Source of the DNA: an uncultured Oscillospiraceae bacterium
Lineage (GTDB): Bacteria > Bacillota > Clostridia > Oscillospirales > Oscillospiraceae
Length of the DNA stretch: 45,480 nt
Assembly: GCA_934590505.1 (NCBI GenBank)
Contig: CAKTPC010000002.1
Coordinates: forward strand, 1-45,480
Reading direction: 5' to 3'
Part shown: one piece after another, positions 23,953-31,865 of the stretch
Numbering within the stretch: position 1 is the stretch's first letter
Layout of the letters: the number at the start of each line of letters is the position of its first letter
Position numbers and translations under genes: made by a program
Notes under the pieces: model-generated
What the model was told of the DNA's origin: nothing
The model's database searches: none
Seen by the model: only the letters and a program-made list of their open reading frames with translations

Positions 23953-24684
23953 ATGCGTACTGACGACAGCAGAAGCCTGAAAGCCGGGTTTGTCGAGACC
24001 ATGGAGGCGAAGATATTTTCGGGTGAGCTGAAGCCTGGGGACAGACTGCCGCCGGAGCGCGAGCTTGCTGCACAGCTGGGAATAAGCCGCGGATCGGTCA
24101 ATCAGGGGATACTTGACATGGCACGCATGGGCTTTCTGCGCATTGTCCCGCGCAGAGGGACATTCGTAGCGGAGTATGTCCGCAATGCGACGCCTGCGAC
24201 GCTGACGGCGATCATGAGCTACGACTCCGCACTTGTGGACAGCGCGCTCTTCAAGGACCTGATGGAGCTGCGTATCTTAGTTGAGCGGGAGTGCACGCGA
24301 CTTGCATGCGAAAACCTTACGCCGGATTCTCTGGAGATGCTGCAGAAGCGTTTGGAGGCGGTGCTCACAGCGAGCGCCGAGAATGCGGCGGAGGAGGTAT
24401 ATCTCTTCCATAAGTGTATCACCGAGATATCCGGGAACGCGGCATATACGATAGTGTTCCAGAGCTTCGAGAAGATGATATGCAATCTTATCAGGGAGCA
24501 TTACAAAGACCCTGCCGAGCTGCGCGGAAGTTTGCCGAAGCTCGGACAGCTCACCGAGGCGATAGCACAGCGCGACGCATTAGAGGCGGACCGCTGCATA
24601 CTGACGATACTCAGCCAGGCCTCGGATTACCTGAACAAGTATCTGAAGGACAATGAGAGCAGAAGAGCGGAAGGGGAAATATAA
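23953..24684 (+). CDS. GntR/FadR-family transcription regulator
   Basis: This 243-residue protein has an N-terminal winged helix (residues about 8-75) with 'GDRLPPERELAAQLGISRGS', the typical GntR DNA-reading region. A C-terminal all-helical FCD domain (about 95-225) follows, with 'LMELRILVERE' and 'LFHKCITEISGNAAY', which includes likely metal-binding His residues. FCD regulators sense small organic acids and control nearby metabolic genes. Here no obvious metabolic partner lies adjacent on the same strand, so the target is unclear. GGAGGGTG precedes the ATG. It is followed by a strong terminator. Confidence 0.93.
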   Translation: MRTDDSRSLKAGFVETMEAKIFSGELKPGDRLPPERELAAQLGISRGSVNQGILDMARMGFLRIVPRRGTFVAEYVRNATPATLTAIMSYDSALVDSALFKDLMELRILVERECTRLACENLTPDSLEMLQKRLEAVLTASAENAAEEVYLFHKCITEISGNAAYTIVFQSFEKMICNLIREHYKDPAELRGSLPKLGQLTEAIAQRDALEADRCILTILSQASDYLNKYLKDNESRRAEGEI

Positions 24685-24686
24685 TG

Positions 24687-24718
24687 ACTAAGAGCCGCCC
24701 GTTTGGGCGGCTCTTAGT
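24687..24718. terminator. Strong terminator shared by the GntR regulator and cls
   Basis: ACTAAGAGCCGCCC (24687-24700) pairs perfectly with GGGCGGCTCTTAGT (24705-24718) around a four-base loop. It lies between two converging genes and can serve both strands, although T-runs are weak on both sides. Confidence 0.75.
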
Positions 24719-24789
24719 ATACACATACGGTGTTAGCTTATTTTTCGATTCTATACGCTGACGCAGCTATGACACAAAGCCGTTATAAT

Positions 24790-26292
24790 TCAGCAAAGTG
24801 GAGCGAAGATGCGGAGGATGCCGTCAAAAGCGAGACGGAGGGCGTACTGAGTCTGGTTATACGGTGCAATCTCCCGGCAGTGCTCCTGAGTTGCGAGAAA
24901 ATCATTCTTGATCTCGTCCGCGATAGAGGAGCGGTAGAACAGGGAATTGTTCTCAAATTGCAGGAACAGGCTTCTGTGGTCAAGGTTCACAGAGCCGACT
25001 GTCGCGATCTTCCCGTCGATGACGCAGGACTTTGCGTGCAGGAAGCCGGGGATATATTCGTATATCTTCACCCCGCCCATCAGCAGCTCCTGATAAAAGC
25101 TGTGCGACATGCGGAATATGAGCTTCTTGTCGGGTATGCCCGGCATCATTATGCGTACGTCGACACCGCGCTGCGCGGCCATTATCATCGCGTCCACAAA
25201 ATCGTCACCCGGCATGAGATACGGCGTGCAGAACCATGCGTACTCCGTCGCCTGAGAGAGCAGGTCAATGAAGAGCTTGGTGCTGGTTGAGTCTGCGTTG
25301 AAAGGCGAATCACAATAGCTGAGGACATAGCCGTCAGTCTTTCCGGGGACGCTCGGGTCAATGAAGATATATCCGTCCGGGACCGGCTGCTTTGAGAAGG
25401 CGTTCCAGAAGCCCGCGAACATCCTTGCATAGCCCGCGGCGGGTGCGCCTGTTACTCTGAAACCAATATCTTTCCAGTGCCCGAAGCGCTCCTTCTGGTT
25501 TATATATTCATCGGCAATATTGATCCCGCCGGAGTAGGCGACACGCCCGTCCACGATGAGCATTTTACGGTGATCCCGGTAATTGAGGTTTCCGGAGAGC
25601 ACAACGAAGGGATTAAAGGTAACGCATTTGATGCCGCGCTCTGTGAGCTGGCGCACGTCGTTTGCGTTGAAGGTGGAGATGCTGCCGAGGTCGTCATACA
25701 TGACGCGCACGTCAACGCCCTGCCGCGCTTTTTCGGACATTATATCGACCATGGCGTTCCACATGACGCCGTTTGCAATGATGAAGTATTCGACGAAAAT
25801 GTATTTCTCAGCGCTGCGCAGGTCATTGAGCATATCGGGAAACAGTTCATCGCCGAGCCGATAGTATTTCGCGCTTTCGTTCTTCAGAAGCGGGCAGCCC
25901 GTTTTCCTTTGCAGCCAACCCATTGTCTGGGACATACGCGGATCGGCGTCCTCAAGCTCCTTGAGGACCTCGGGACTCCCGACGACGGGCGGCAGCTCCG
26001 CACGCTTGAGCAGCCCCTGCAATATCCTTGCCGAGCGTCTGTTGCCGAAGAGCAGATACAGTGCGGCCCCCGCCAGCGGCATTGTCAGGATGATGAGCAG
26101 CCAGAGAATTTTATATGTGCTCTCGTCACGCTTCGTGATGATATACAGCACAAAAAATGCACCGACTATTGTTAGAATGAAGTTTATCACCGCCGAATAC
26201 GGTGACAGCCATTTTATCAGCAGCACCAGCCACAGAACCTGAATGGCTATAACAGGAATTATCACTAGCAGCCGCACAAAAGTTTTCTTCAC
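24790..26292 (-). CDS. cls: Cardiolipin synthase (phospholipase D type)
   Basis: The enzyme joins two phosphatidylglycerols to cardiolipin at the membrane. The 500-residue protein has two N-terminal membrane segments (residues about 7-29 and 36-53), a third hydrophobic stretch (62-82), and two HKD motifs: His241/Lys243/Asp248 in 'DHRKMLIVDG' and His419/Lys421/Asp426 in 'HAKSCVIDG'. Both are complete, so it should be active. The start is a GTG at 26292 with GGAGGG at a good distance; a nearby ATG is out of frame. It is followed about 30 bases upstream by the ogt gene end, so the two may share a transcript. Confidence 0.93.
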   Translation of the reverse strand: MKKTFVRLLVIIPVIAIQVLWLVLLIKWLSPYSAVINFILTIVGAFFVLYIITKRDESTYKILWLLIILTMPLAGAALYLLFGNRRSARILQGLLKRAELPPVVGSPEVLKELEDADPRMSQTMGWLQRKTGCPLLKNESAKYYRLGDELFPDMLNDLRSAEKYIFVEYFIIANGVMWNAMVDIMSEKARQGVDVRVMYDDLGSISTFNANDVRQLTERGIKCVTFNPFVVLSGNLNYRDHRKMLIVDGRVAYSGGINIADEYINQKERFGHWKDIGFRVTGAPAAGYARMFAGFWNAFSKQPVPDGYIFIDPSVPGKTDGYVLSYCDSPFNADSTSTKLFIDLLSQATEYAWFCTPYLMPGDDFVDAMIMAAQRGVDVRIMMPGIPDKKLIFRMSHSFYQELLMGGVKIYEYIPGFLHAKSCVIDGKIATVGSVNLDHRSLFLQFENNSLFYRSSIADEIKNDFLATQEHCREIAPYNQTQYALRLAFDGILRIFAPLC

Positions 26293-26319
26293 GCATATCC
26301 CTCCTATATTTATTTCAGT

Positions 26320-26853
26320 TCAAAGCGCCGTGTCTTTTGCGGGCACGTATAGTCCGGACATGTCCGCACCCTCAAGAGAGAGCAGCCTGATCTTTCTGTC
26401 TATACCGCCGGCGTATCCCGTGAGACTGCCGTCGCTGCCGATGACCCGGTGGCATGGTATGATTATCGAGATCGGGTTGTGCCCGACCGAGCCGCCGACC
26501 GCCTGAGCGGACATATGCGAAAGTCCGCGCCGTTTCGCAGTCTCCGCGGCAAGTTCGGCATAGGTCACGGTTTTACCGTAAGGAATCGCGAGGAGAAGTT
26601 TCCAGACCTCGCGGCGGAACTCTGACCCAGCGGGAGCGAGCGGCGGCGTAAAGTCGGGCTCTTTACCGCCGAAGTATATATCGAGCCAGCTTTTGGTCTG
26701 CTCAAAGACCGGCAGCGGCTTTTCCTCATGCTGAGTGTCCAGCGCCGCGGCATAATATTTCTGCCCCTCGAACCAGAGCCCGGTCAGTACCGCGCCGTCG
26801 CTCGCGAGAAGTATCCTGCCGAGCGGAGAGTTATAGCTGTGAGTGTACTGCAA
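26320..26853 (-). CDS. ogt: Methylated-DNA-protein-cysteine methyltransferase
   Basis: Ogt moves methyl groups from O6-methylguanine and O4-methylthymine in DNA to its own Cys. The 177-residue protein has the active site 'PCHRVIGSDGSLTGYAGG' with Cys134, and the preceding 'AVGGSVGHNP' and 'YGKTVTYAELA' that shape the DNA-binding helix-turn-helix. TTG at 26853 is chosen because AGGAGGTG (26859-26866 on the + strand as CACCTCCT) lies five bases upstream; an in-frame ATG at 26895 has no such site and would add 14 unusual residues. It lies upstream of cls and probably shares its transcript. Confidence 0.92.
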   Translation of the reverse strand: MQYTHSYNSPLGRILLASDGAVLTGLWFEGQKYYAAALDTQHEEKPLPVFEQTKSWLDIYFGGKEPDFTPPLAPAGSEFRREVWKLLLAIPYGKTVTYAELAAETAKRRGLSHMSAQAVGGSVGHNPISIIIPCHRVIGSDGSLTGYAGGIDRKIRLLSLEGADMSGLYVPAKDTAL

Positions 26854-26951
26854 GAGAGCACCTCCTGATATTAAACGCGTTAAGAAATTTATCATAATGA
26901 ATCATAACATAAAATTCCTGCAAATAAAACATGTATTGCGAAAAACCTTAA

Positions 26952-26963
26952 AGAACCTGTTCT
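26952..26963. promoter_or_regulatory. Palindrome AGAACCTGTTCT between ogt and the DUF5131 gene
   Basis: AGAACCTGTTCT is a perfect 12-bp palindrome in the 244-base gap between two divergent genes. GAAC and GTTC are the half sites of Gram-positive LexA boxes, but the usual spacing is four bases, not two. It may be an operator or chance. No other site of this kind was noticed nearby. Confidence 0.25.
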
Positions 26964-27057
26964 CATATGGAATTATAGCCTGTCCTTAGAGTAAACTCAA
27001 GCAGAATTTAAATATGCGGTGCTCTATATGCTCAACCCGCGTATGCACTGTCAGTCA

Positions 27058-27086
27058 TTGACAGAAGTTAGGACGGACTATATTAT
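27058..27086 (+). promoter_or_regulatory. Promoter of the DUF5131-VOC-TfoX operon
   Basis: TTGACA at 27058-27063 and TATTAT at 27081-27086 are separated by 17 bases. Transcription would start near 27093, about 29 bases before the preferred ATG at 27122. Confidence 0.75.
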
Positions 27087-27121
27087 GGTAACATTGAATG
27101 AGTGGGCACGGAGGCGGTAAT

Positions 27122-27967
27122 ATGATGGCGGAAAACGAGATATATGCCGACTGGAATCCGTGGCACGGCTGCATGAAGATCAGTCCCGGCTGCAAGTACT
27201 GCTATGTATACAGGCAGGATGAGATGTACGGCGCAGTGGAGGCGAGCAGCGTTTGCCGGAGGACGGGGAACTTTGATCTGCCGGTAAAAAGAAAGCGCAA
27301 TGGGAGCTATAAGATACCGCCGGGGAGGATAGTGTTCACCTGCTTTACCTCGGATTTTCTGCTGAAGGACGCGGACGAGTGGCGCGGTGAGTGCTGGGAA
27401 ATGATGCGCGAGCGGCGTGACTGCTGGTTTTATTTCTTCACCAAGCGCATCGACAGGTTAGAAGAATGCCTGCCGTCGGACTGGGGCAAGGGCTACGACA
27501 ATGTGCTGATCGGATGTACGGTGGAGAACCAGAGCATGGCAGACTACCGCCTGCCGATATTCCGCGCGCTGCCGATAAAGCACCGGTCGATCATCGCCGC
27601 TCCACTTCTCGAGGGACTGGATATCTCAAAGTACCTTGACGATAATATTGAGGAGGTCTCAGTCGGCGGCGAGTCTGGCATTGATGCGCGGCCCTGCGAC
27701 TATGACTGGGTGCTTGAGCTGCGCCGACAGTGCATTGAGAAAAACGTGCCGTTCCGCTTTCATCAGACGGGTGCGCACTTTGTGAGGGACGGGAAAGTGT
27801 ATAATGTCAGGCGGCCGTATCAGCGCAGTCAGGCGCGCAAGGCCGGGATAGACTACCGTATCGGCGAGAACTTTATACCGGAGACTGCGGCATATAACAA
27901 GGCAGAGACGTACACAGAACCGAGCTTATTTGACGATATAACGACGGAGGTGCAGGATGAGAATTGA
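27122..27967 (+). CDS. DUF5131 family protein (phage Gp37/Gp68-like, radical-SAM-like)
   Basis: This protein of about 281 residues matches the DUF5131 family, also called phage Gp37/Gp68-like. It has 'DWNPWHGCMKISPGCKYCYV' at the N-terminus, whose three Cys (C-x6-C-x2-C) resemble a radical-SAM cluster site, and 'VSVGGESG', 'RFHQTGAHFVRDG' later. The family function is not firmly known. ATG at 27122 is chosen because GGAGG at 27110-27114 lies seven bases upstream; an earlier ATG at 27098 has no site. It ends overlapping the VOC gene by 11 bases, so these are co-translated. Homologues occur both in phages and in bacterial chromosomes. Confidence 0.85.
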   Translation: MMAENEIYADWNPWHGCMKISPGCKYCYVYRQDEMYGAVEASSVCRRTGNFDLPVKRKRNGSYKIPPGRIVFTCFTSDFLLKDADEWRGECWEMMRERRDCWFYFFTKRIDRLEECLPSDWGKGYDNVLIGCTVENQSMADYRLPIFRALPIKHRSIIAAPLLEGLDISKYLDDNIEEVSVGGESGIDARPCDYDWVLELRRQCIEKNVPFRFHQTGAHFVRDGKVYNVRRPYQRSQARKAGIDYRIGENFIPETAAYNKAETYTEPSLFDDITTEVQDEN

Positions 27968-28340
27968 ACACGCGGCGATGTACGTAAATGACATAGAAGC
28001 GGAGAAAGAATTCTTCACGCGGTATTTCGAGGCGAGTGCCGGAGAAATGTACCGCAACAAAAATACCGGTTTCCACTCATACTTTCTGAGCTTTGACGGC
28101 GGTGCGCGGCTGGAGCTTATGAACGCGCCGGAGCTTCAGAACATGGATAAGCCGGGGCTTAGGACGGGCTTTGCGCATCTGGCCTTTGCTGTCGGCAGCC
28201 GCGGGGAGGTCGATGCGCTCACCGAACGACTGAGGGCAGACGGCTATGCCGTCGTGAGCGGGCCGAGAGTGACCGGTGATGGGTACTATGAAAGCTGTAT
28301 CCTCGACGCCGAGGGCAACCGGATAGAGATAACCGAGTGA
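27957..28340 (+). CDS. VOC (glyoxalase/bleomycin-resistance) family protein
   Basis: This 127-residue protein has the VOC fold of two beta-alpha-beta-beta-beta modules. Typical features are 'EHAAMYVNDIEAEKEFFTRY' at the N-terminus, with a likely metal ligand at His5, 'FAHLAFAVG' near residue 72, and the C-terminal 'ILDAEGNRIEITE' with a conserved Glu. Members include glyoxalase I, fosfomycin resistance and ring-cleaving enzymes, so the substrate cannot be told. The start lies within the end of the DUF5131 gene, and GGAGGTG lies upstream. Confidence 0.9.
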   Translation: MRIEHAAMYVNDIEAEKEFFTRYFEASAGEMYRNKNTGFHSYFLSFDGGARLELMNAPELQNMDKPGLRTGFAHLAFAVGSRGEVDALTERLRADGYAVVSGPRVTGDGYYESCILDAEGNRIEITE

Positions 28341-28349
28341 GGAGACGGT

Positions 28350-28670
28350 ATGGCAACATCGAAGGAGTATATTGATTTCGTCTGCGAGCAGATAGAGGAC
28401 GCAGGAGACATCGGCACGAAGAAAATGTTCGGCGAATACATGGTGTATCTCGGCGGAAAGCCGGTACTGACTGTGTGCGACAACACGGTCTTTGTGAAGA
28501 AGCTGCCGGGGCTGTCGGAGCTTATGGCGGGGGCGGACTGCAGCTTCCCTTATGAGGGAGCGAAGGAACAGTATATCCTCGACGTTGAGAACCGCGAACT
28601 TGTCGGAAAGCTGCTCCCATTGGCCGCAGAGCTGACACCGCTGCCGAAACAGAGGAAAAAGAAAATATAA
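28350..28670 (+). CDS. TfoX N-terminal domain protein
   Basis: This 106-residue protein matches the TfoX/Sxy N-terminal domain, with 'GTKKMFGEYMVYLGGKPV' near residues 22-39 and 'FPYEGAKEQYIL' near residues 66-77. In Gammaproteobacteria TfoX turns on competence genes, but in Firmicutes such one-domain proteins have no proven role. GAGGAGACGGT precedes the ATG. It follows the VOC gene by nine bases and closes this operon at a strong terminator. Confidence 0.88.
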   Translation: MATSKEYIDFVCEQIEDAGDIGTKKMFGEYMVYLGGKPVLTVCDNTVFVKKLPGLSELMAGADCSFPYEGAKEQYILDVENRELVGKLLPLAAELTPLPKQRKKKI

Positions 28671-28680
28671 GAGTGGCAAT

Positions 28681-28722
28681 AAAAACCCGTTCTGCACAGT
28701 TTCGAGTGCAGAGCGGGTTTTT
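28681..28722. terminator. Bidirectional terminator between tfoX-like gene and ABC importer
   Basis: AAAACCCGTTCTGCAC (28681-28696) pairs with GTGCAGAGCGGGTTTT (28705-28720), with one G-U pair. T-runs lie on the right and A-runs on the left, so it can end both converging transcripts. Confidence 0.88.
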
Positions 28723-28728
28723 GACAGC

Positions 28729-29307
28729 TTAGTTATTCAGTTCGGAGAAGTCTATGACACGGCAGCCGAGGGCTTCGGCATCACGGGCGTCGTGCGTCAC
28801 AAGGATGATTGCGGCGTCTGTGCCATCAGAGACGGAGGTGATCGCGTTTTGCTTCGCGGCGGCGTCCAAAGCTTTGAACGGCTCGTCAAGCAGCAGCAGG
28901 TCAGGGGCGCAGACAAGCGCTCTCGCAAGGGAGACAAGCTGCTGCATTCCGCCCGAGAGCTCCGCGGGAAGCTTATCCGCAGCGTCACTCAGGCCGAAGC
29001 GCGAGAGCCAAGCGGCGGAGCTGTAATTTTGGTGCGTATCAGGCAGAACGATCCTGACATTTTCTTCGGCGGTGAGCCACGGCAGCAGCCGCGGCTCCTG
29101 AAACACGAAAGCCAGCCGCTGCGCCGTGCGCTCGACAGTACCGGAGTCCGGGCTTTGCAGCCCGGCAATCACGCGCAGCAGGCTCGTCTTGCCGCAGCCC
29201 GACGGCCCCGTGACGGCGACACGCTCGCCGGGGTCGAGGCGGAAGGACAGATCGCGCAGTACGCGGCGGTCGCCGTAGCTGAGAAAGACGTTTTTAAGTT
29301 CAAGCAC
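28729..29307 (-). CDS. ABC importer ATPase (nitrate/sulfonate/taurine type)
   Basis: This 192-residue ATPase powers a small-molecule importer. It has Walker A 'GPSGCGKTS' near residues 34-42, a Q-loop in 'FVFQEPRLLPWLTAEEN', signature 'LSGGMQQLVSLARAL' near residue 117, Walker B 'LLLLDEPF' and the switch 'VTHD'. At 192 residues it is shorter than the usual 240-260 of SsuB/TauB proteins and lacks most of the C-terminal extension, but every ATP-binding motif is present. It overlaps the permease gene by eight bases. The substrate is not shown by the sequence. Confidence 0.9.
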   Translation of the reverse strand: MLELKNVFLSYGDRRVLRDLSFRLDPGERVAVTGPSGCGKTSLLRVIAGLQSPDSGTVERTAQRLAFVFQEPRLLPWLTAEENVRIVLPDTHQNYSSAAWLSRFGLSDAADKLPAELSGGMQQLVSLARALVCAPDLLLLDEPFKALDAAAKQNAITSVSDGTDAAIILVTHDARDAEALGCRVIDFSELNN

Positions 29308-30049
29308 TTTTCCCGCCTCCCGATATCAGTCTCAGTACAAGCTTTTCAAGCAGGAAGCTGAGCAGAATGACGCACAGCGTCCAGGCAAAAAGATCGATCG
29401 TCTGGAGGTAGAGCTTGGATTCATAGATCATGCGGCCTATCGAGACGCCGGGCACGGTGAGCACCTCGGCGGCGATACCGGCTTTCCAGCCGAAGCCGAG
29501 CGCGCTTGAGCACGCGGAGCGAAAATACGGCAGCACCGACGGGAAATATATGCTCCGAGCGGTTTTGATGAATGAGAAATCAAACACGCGCGCAAGCTCC
29601 AAAAAACCGTGGTCGGCGTTCTTTATCCCAGCAGAGACATTGCTCCACACAACGGGAAACACCATCAGCGCCGAGATGAGCACCGGGACATAGTCGCGCC
29701 GGAGCCATATCAGAACAAGGATCACAAAGGAGGCGACAGGCGTCGTCTTTATGACGCTGATGACTGGCGAGAGCAGCGTATCAAGCAGCGCGAAGCGGCT
29801 CGTCAGCACGGCGGTTATAACACCGAGGATAAGGGCGGACACAATCCCGGCACTTATCCTGAGCAGTGAGAGCAGCACGGTGCGCCAGAACTCCGTTGTA
29901 CCCATAAGCTCAAAAAGCCGTCTGACGACAGCCAAGGGAGCCGGGAGCAGCAGCGCGCTGCCGACAGCCGCGGAGAGCAGCTGCCAGAGTGCGAGCCAGA
30001 ACAGCACCGCGAGCAGCGTTTTGAACGGTTTTGAACGGACAAGCTTCAT
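29300..30049 (-). CDS. ABC importer permease (SsuC/TauC-like)
   Basis: This 249-residue membrane protein has about six hydrophobic segments and belongs to the BPD-transport-type permeases. The EAA-like loop that contacts the ATPase is visible near residues 155-175 ('LELARVFDFSFIKTARSIYFP' region, quoted only as marker). The start overlaps the substrate-binding protein stop in an ATGA. The arrangement of binding protein, permease and ATPase is typical for importers of nitrate, sulfonates, taurine or thiamine precursors. Confidence 0.9.
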   Translation of the reverse strand: MKLVRSKPFKTLLAVLFWLALWQLLSAAVGSALLLPAPLAVVRRLFELMGTTEFWRTVLLSLLRISAGIVSALILGVITAVLTSRFALLDTLLSPVISVIKTTPVASFVILVLIWLRRDYVPVLISALMVFPVVWSNVSAGIKNADHGFLELARVFDFSFIKTARSIYFPSVLPYFRSACSSALGFGWKAGIAAEVLTVPGVSIGRMIYESKLYLQTIDLFAWTLCVILLSFLLEKLVLRLISGGGKSA

Positions 30050-31083
30050 CCGAGGACGCAGTAGAAATCGTCACCGGGAACATTGCCGCCGATGGAATCG
30101 GGAGCGACGGAGTACATGACCTCATAGAATGCCGAGAGCGCGCTCTGCATATCAGCGCCGTCGATGAAGCAGATATTGCAGTTGGGGATGGCATTGGCGG
30201 CGACGGCGGCCTTTGCGAAAATGTCTGTCTCCTGTATCTTCTCGGCGCTGCCCTGAATATCGGCACTCAGAGCTTCGACAGAGGCCTTATACTCATTGAG
30301 GAAGCACGCAAGCTCCGCGGGGTGCGCCTCGGCAAATTCGCGTCTGACGACCACGCAGCCTTGAACGAGACTCCCGGCGGGCGCAACTTTGTCCCACTCG
30401 GCGGTGAGGTCGAGCGCCGCGGTCAACTTGTCATTCGCGCTGCGGGCGATGGTCACCATAGGCTCCGGGAGAACAGCGAGCTGCACTGCGCCGGAGGAGA
30501 CAGCGGTATTCAGATCGGCGGGCTGGGCATAGCTGTTGTCAATGGTCACGTCCTCACCGGGCTTGAGGCCGTTCGCCTCGCAAAGGTACTTAAAAATGAA
30601 TGTGGGGTTCTGCGCGGGGGCATACACGGTTTGACCGCGGAGATCCTCAAAGCTGTTTATCTCAAGGCTGCTGTCCGCGACGAGGTACAGGACACCGCGG
30701 GTGTTGAGTGCAACGACCTGGACCGCGCCGCCGGTCTTGTTATAGAGCGCTGCTGCTGCGTTTGTGGGCAGGGCGGCGATATCGGCAGAGCCGTTTATCA
30801 GCGCCGCCGTAACGCTGCTTGCGTCCGTCTCGACGCTGAAATTATAATTAAGCGCGGCTTGACCGTTCTGCGCGGAATACATTAGGTTTGCCATGCCAAA
30901 GCCGGTTGTGCCGTTGAGCACCATGACGTTCACAGTGAGGTCATCACTCGGACTCTCGGATGATTCGGCGGGGGCGGCAGTCACGGCCGCGGCAGAAGTG
31001 TCCGCCTGACCGCATGCAGCGAGCGCGGCGATCATAATGACGGCGAGAAATACGGCGTAAAAACGTTTGAACATTGTTTTCAT
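30046..31083 (-). CDS. ABC importer substrate-binding lipoprotein (NMT1/SsuA-like)
   Basis: This 345-residue protein has a lipoprotein signal: 'MKTMFKRFYAVFLAVIMIAA' followed by 'LAACGQ', with the lipid-bearing Cys near residue 24. A Ser/Ala/Glu-rich linker follows, then a two-lobe binding domain of the NMT1/THI5-SsuA type with 'GFGMANLMYSAQNG' and 'ALINGSADIAALPTNAA'. ATG at 31083 is chosen because AGGAGGAC lies just upstream; a longer in-frame start at 31188 would put the signal peptide after unrelated residues and within the promoter. The ligand may be an aromatic or sulfonate-like compound, but this is open. Confidence 0.92.
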   Translation of the reverse strand: MKTMFKRFYAVFLAVIMIAALAACGQADTSAAAVTAAPAESSESPSDDLTVNVMVLNGTTGFGMANLMYSAQNGQAALNYNFSVETDASSVTAALINGSADIAALPTNAAAALYNKTGGAVQVVALNTRGVLYLVADSSLEINSFEDLRGQTVYAPAQNPTFIFKYLCEANGLKPGEDVTIDNSYAQPADLNTAVSSGAVQLAVLPEPMVTIARSANDKLTAALDLTAEWDKVAPAGSLVQGCVVVRREFAEAHPAELACFLNEYKASVEALSADIQGSAEKIQETDIFAKAAVAANAIPNCNICFIDGADMQSALSAFYEVMYSVAPDSIGGNVPGDDFYCVLG

Positions 31084-31121
31084 TTGTCCTCCTTTGGGCA
31101 CATGGGGGTTATACTTATGGC

Positions 31122-31186
31122 GGTAGATGTATCTAACCGGGAGTATTATAGAGACGTGTCTTATTTTTGTCAATCGGTTATCTACC
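31122..31186 (-). promoter_or_regulatory. Consensus promoter of the ABC importer with flanking operator-like repeats
   Basis: On the - strand, TTGACA (31173-31168) and TATAAT (31150-31145) are perfect and separated by 17 bases. Related sequences flank the promoter: GGTAGATGTATCTAACC at 31122-31138 covers the start-site region, and GGTTATCTACC at 31176-31186 lies upstream of the -35 box (both given as + strand). They share the half site ATCTA(A)CC and its complement. A repressor binding both would silence this otherwise very strong promoter. Confidence 0.75.
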
Positions 31187-31223
31187 ATTTTTATAAGTAT
31201 TTAATATGACAATAGATATAAAG

Positions 31224-31263
31224 TCAGCCCAGCCAGCGGTCATGGAAACGCTGGCTGGGCTGA
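31224..31263 (-). terminator. Terminator of the rubrerythrin gene
   Basis: TCAGCCCAGCCAGCG (31224-31238) pairs perfectly with CGCTGGCTGGGCTGA (31249-31263) around a ten-base loop. On the - strand it follows the rubrerythrin stop and is followed by a weak T-rich stretch (CTTTATAT). Confidence 0.78.
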
Positions 31264-31280
31264 ACAGTTTTGTTATCCGA

Positions 31281-31826
31281 TCAATAGTTCTCGGCGCAGA
31301 TCTCAAAATAGCTCTGGGGATGGTTGCAGGCGGGGCAGACCTCGGGAGCCTTCGTGCCGACGACGATGTGACCGCAGTTGCGGCATTCCCAGACCTTGAC
31401 TTCGCTCTTCGCGAAAACTTCGGCTGTCTCGACATTGTGCAGCAGGGCGCGGTAGCGCTCCTCGTGGTGCTTCTCGACTGCGGCGATAAGGCGGAACTTC
31501 TGCGCGAGCTCATGGAAGCCCTCTTCATCGGCGGTCTTGGCAAAGCCGTCGTACATGTCTGTCCACTCGTAGTTCTCGCCCTCGGCGGCAGAAATCAGGT
31601 TCTCGGCGGTATTGCCGATACCGGCAAGCTCCTTGAACCAGAGCTTGGCATGCTCCTTTTCGTTCTCAGCAGTCTTGAGGAAGAGCGCGGCTATCTGCTC
31701 GTAGCCCTCCTTCTTCGCGACGCTTGCGAAATAGGTATATTTATTGCGTGCCTGAGATTCGCCGGCGAACGCGGCCTCAAGGTTCTTCTCGGTCTGCGTG
31801 CCTGCGTATTTGGTAGTCTTTTCCAT
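31281..31826 (-). CDS. Rubrerythrin
   Basis: Rubrerythrin reduces hydrogen peroxide in anaerobes, using a di-iron centre and a rubredoxin-like iron site. The 181-residue length is normal. The ferritin-like domain (residues about 10-140) shows 'AFAGESQARNKYTYFA' and 'ENEKEHAKLW' near the first iron-binding pair and 'VEKHHEERY' in the second half. The C-terminal rubredoxin-like part has 'WECRNCGHIVVG' and 'VCPACNHPQSYFE'. AAGGAGAT precedes the ATG. It is a single-gene unit, with its own promoter and terminator, which suggests oxidative-stress control. Confidence 0.97.
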   Translation of the reverse strand: MEKTTKYAGTQTEKNLEAAFAGESQARNKYTYFASVAKKEGYEQIAALFLKTAENEKEHAKLWFKELAGIGNTAENLISAAEGENYEWTDMYDGFAKTADEEGFHELAQKFRLIAAVEKHHEERYRALLHNVETAEVFAKSEVKVWECRNCGHIVVGTKAPEVCPACNHPQSYFEICAENY

Positions 31827-31865
31827 AGTGATCTCCTTTCAGTATCGAAAATGTACTCCGTATTG

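Noticed and set aside
31084..31188. A longer N-terminus for the substrate-binding lipoprotein starting at 31188
   Set aside because: It would run through the consensus promoter and put unrelated residues before the lipoprotein signal; ATG at 31083 has AGGAGG.
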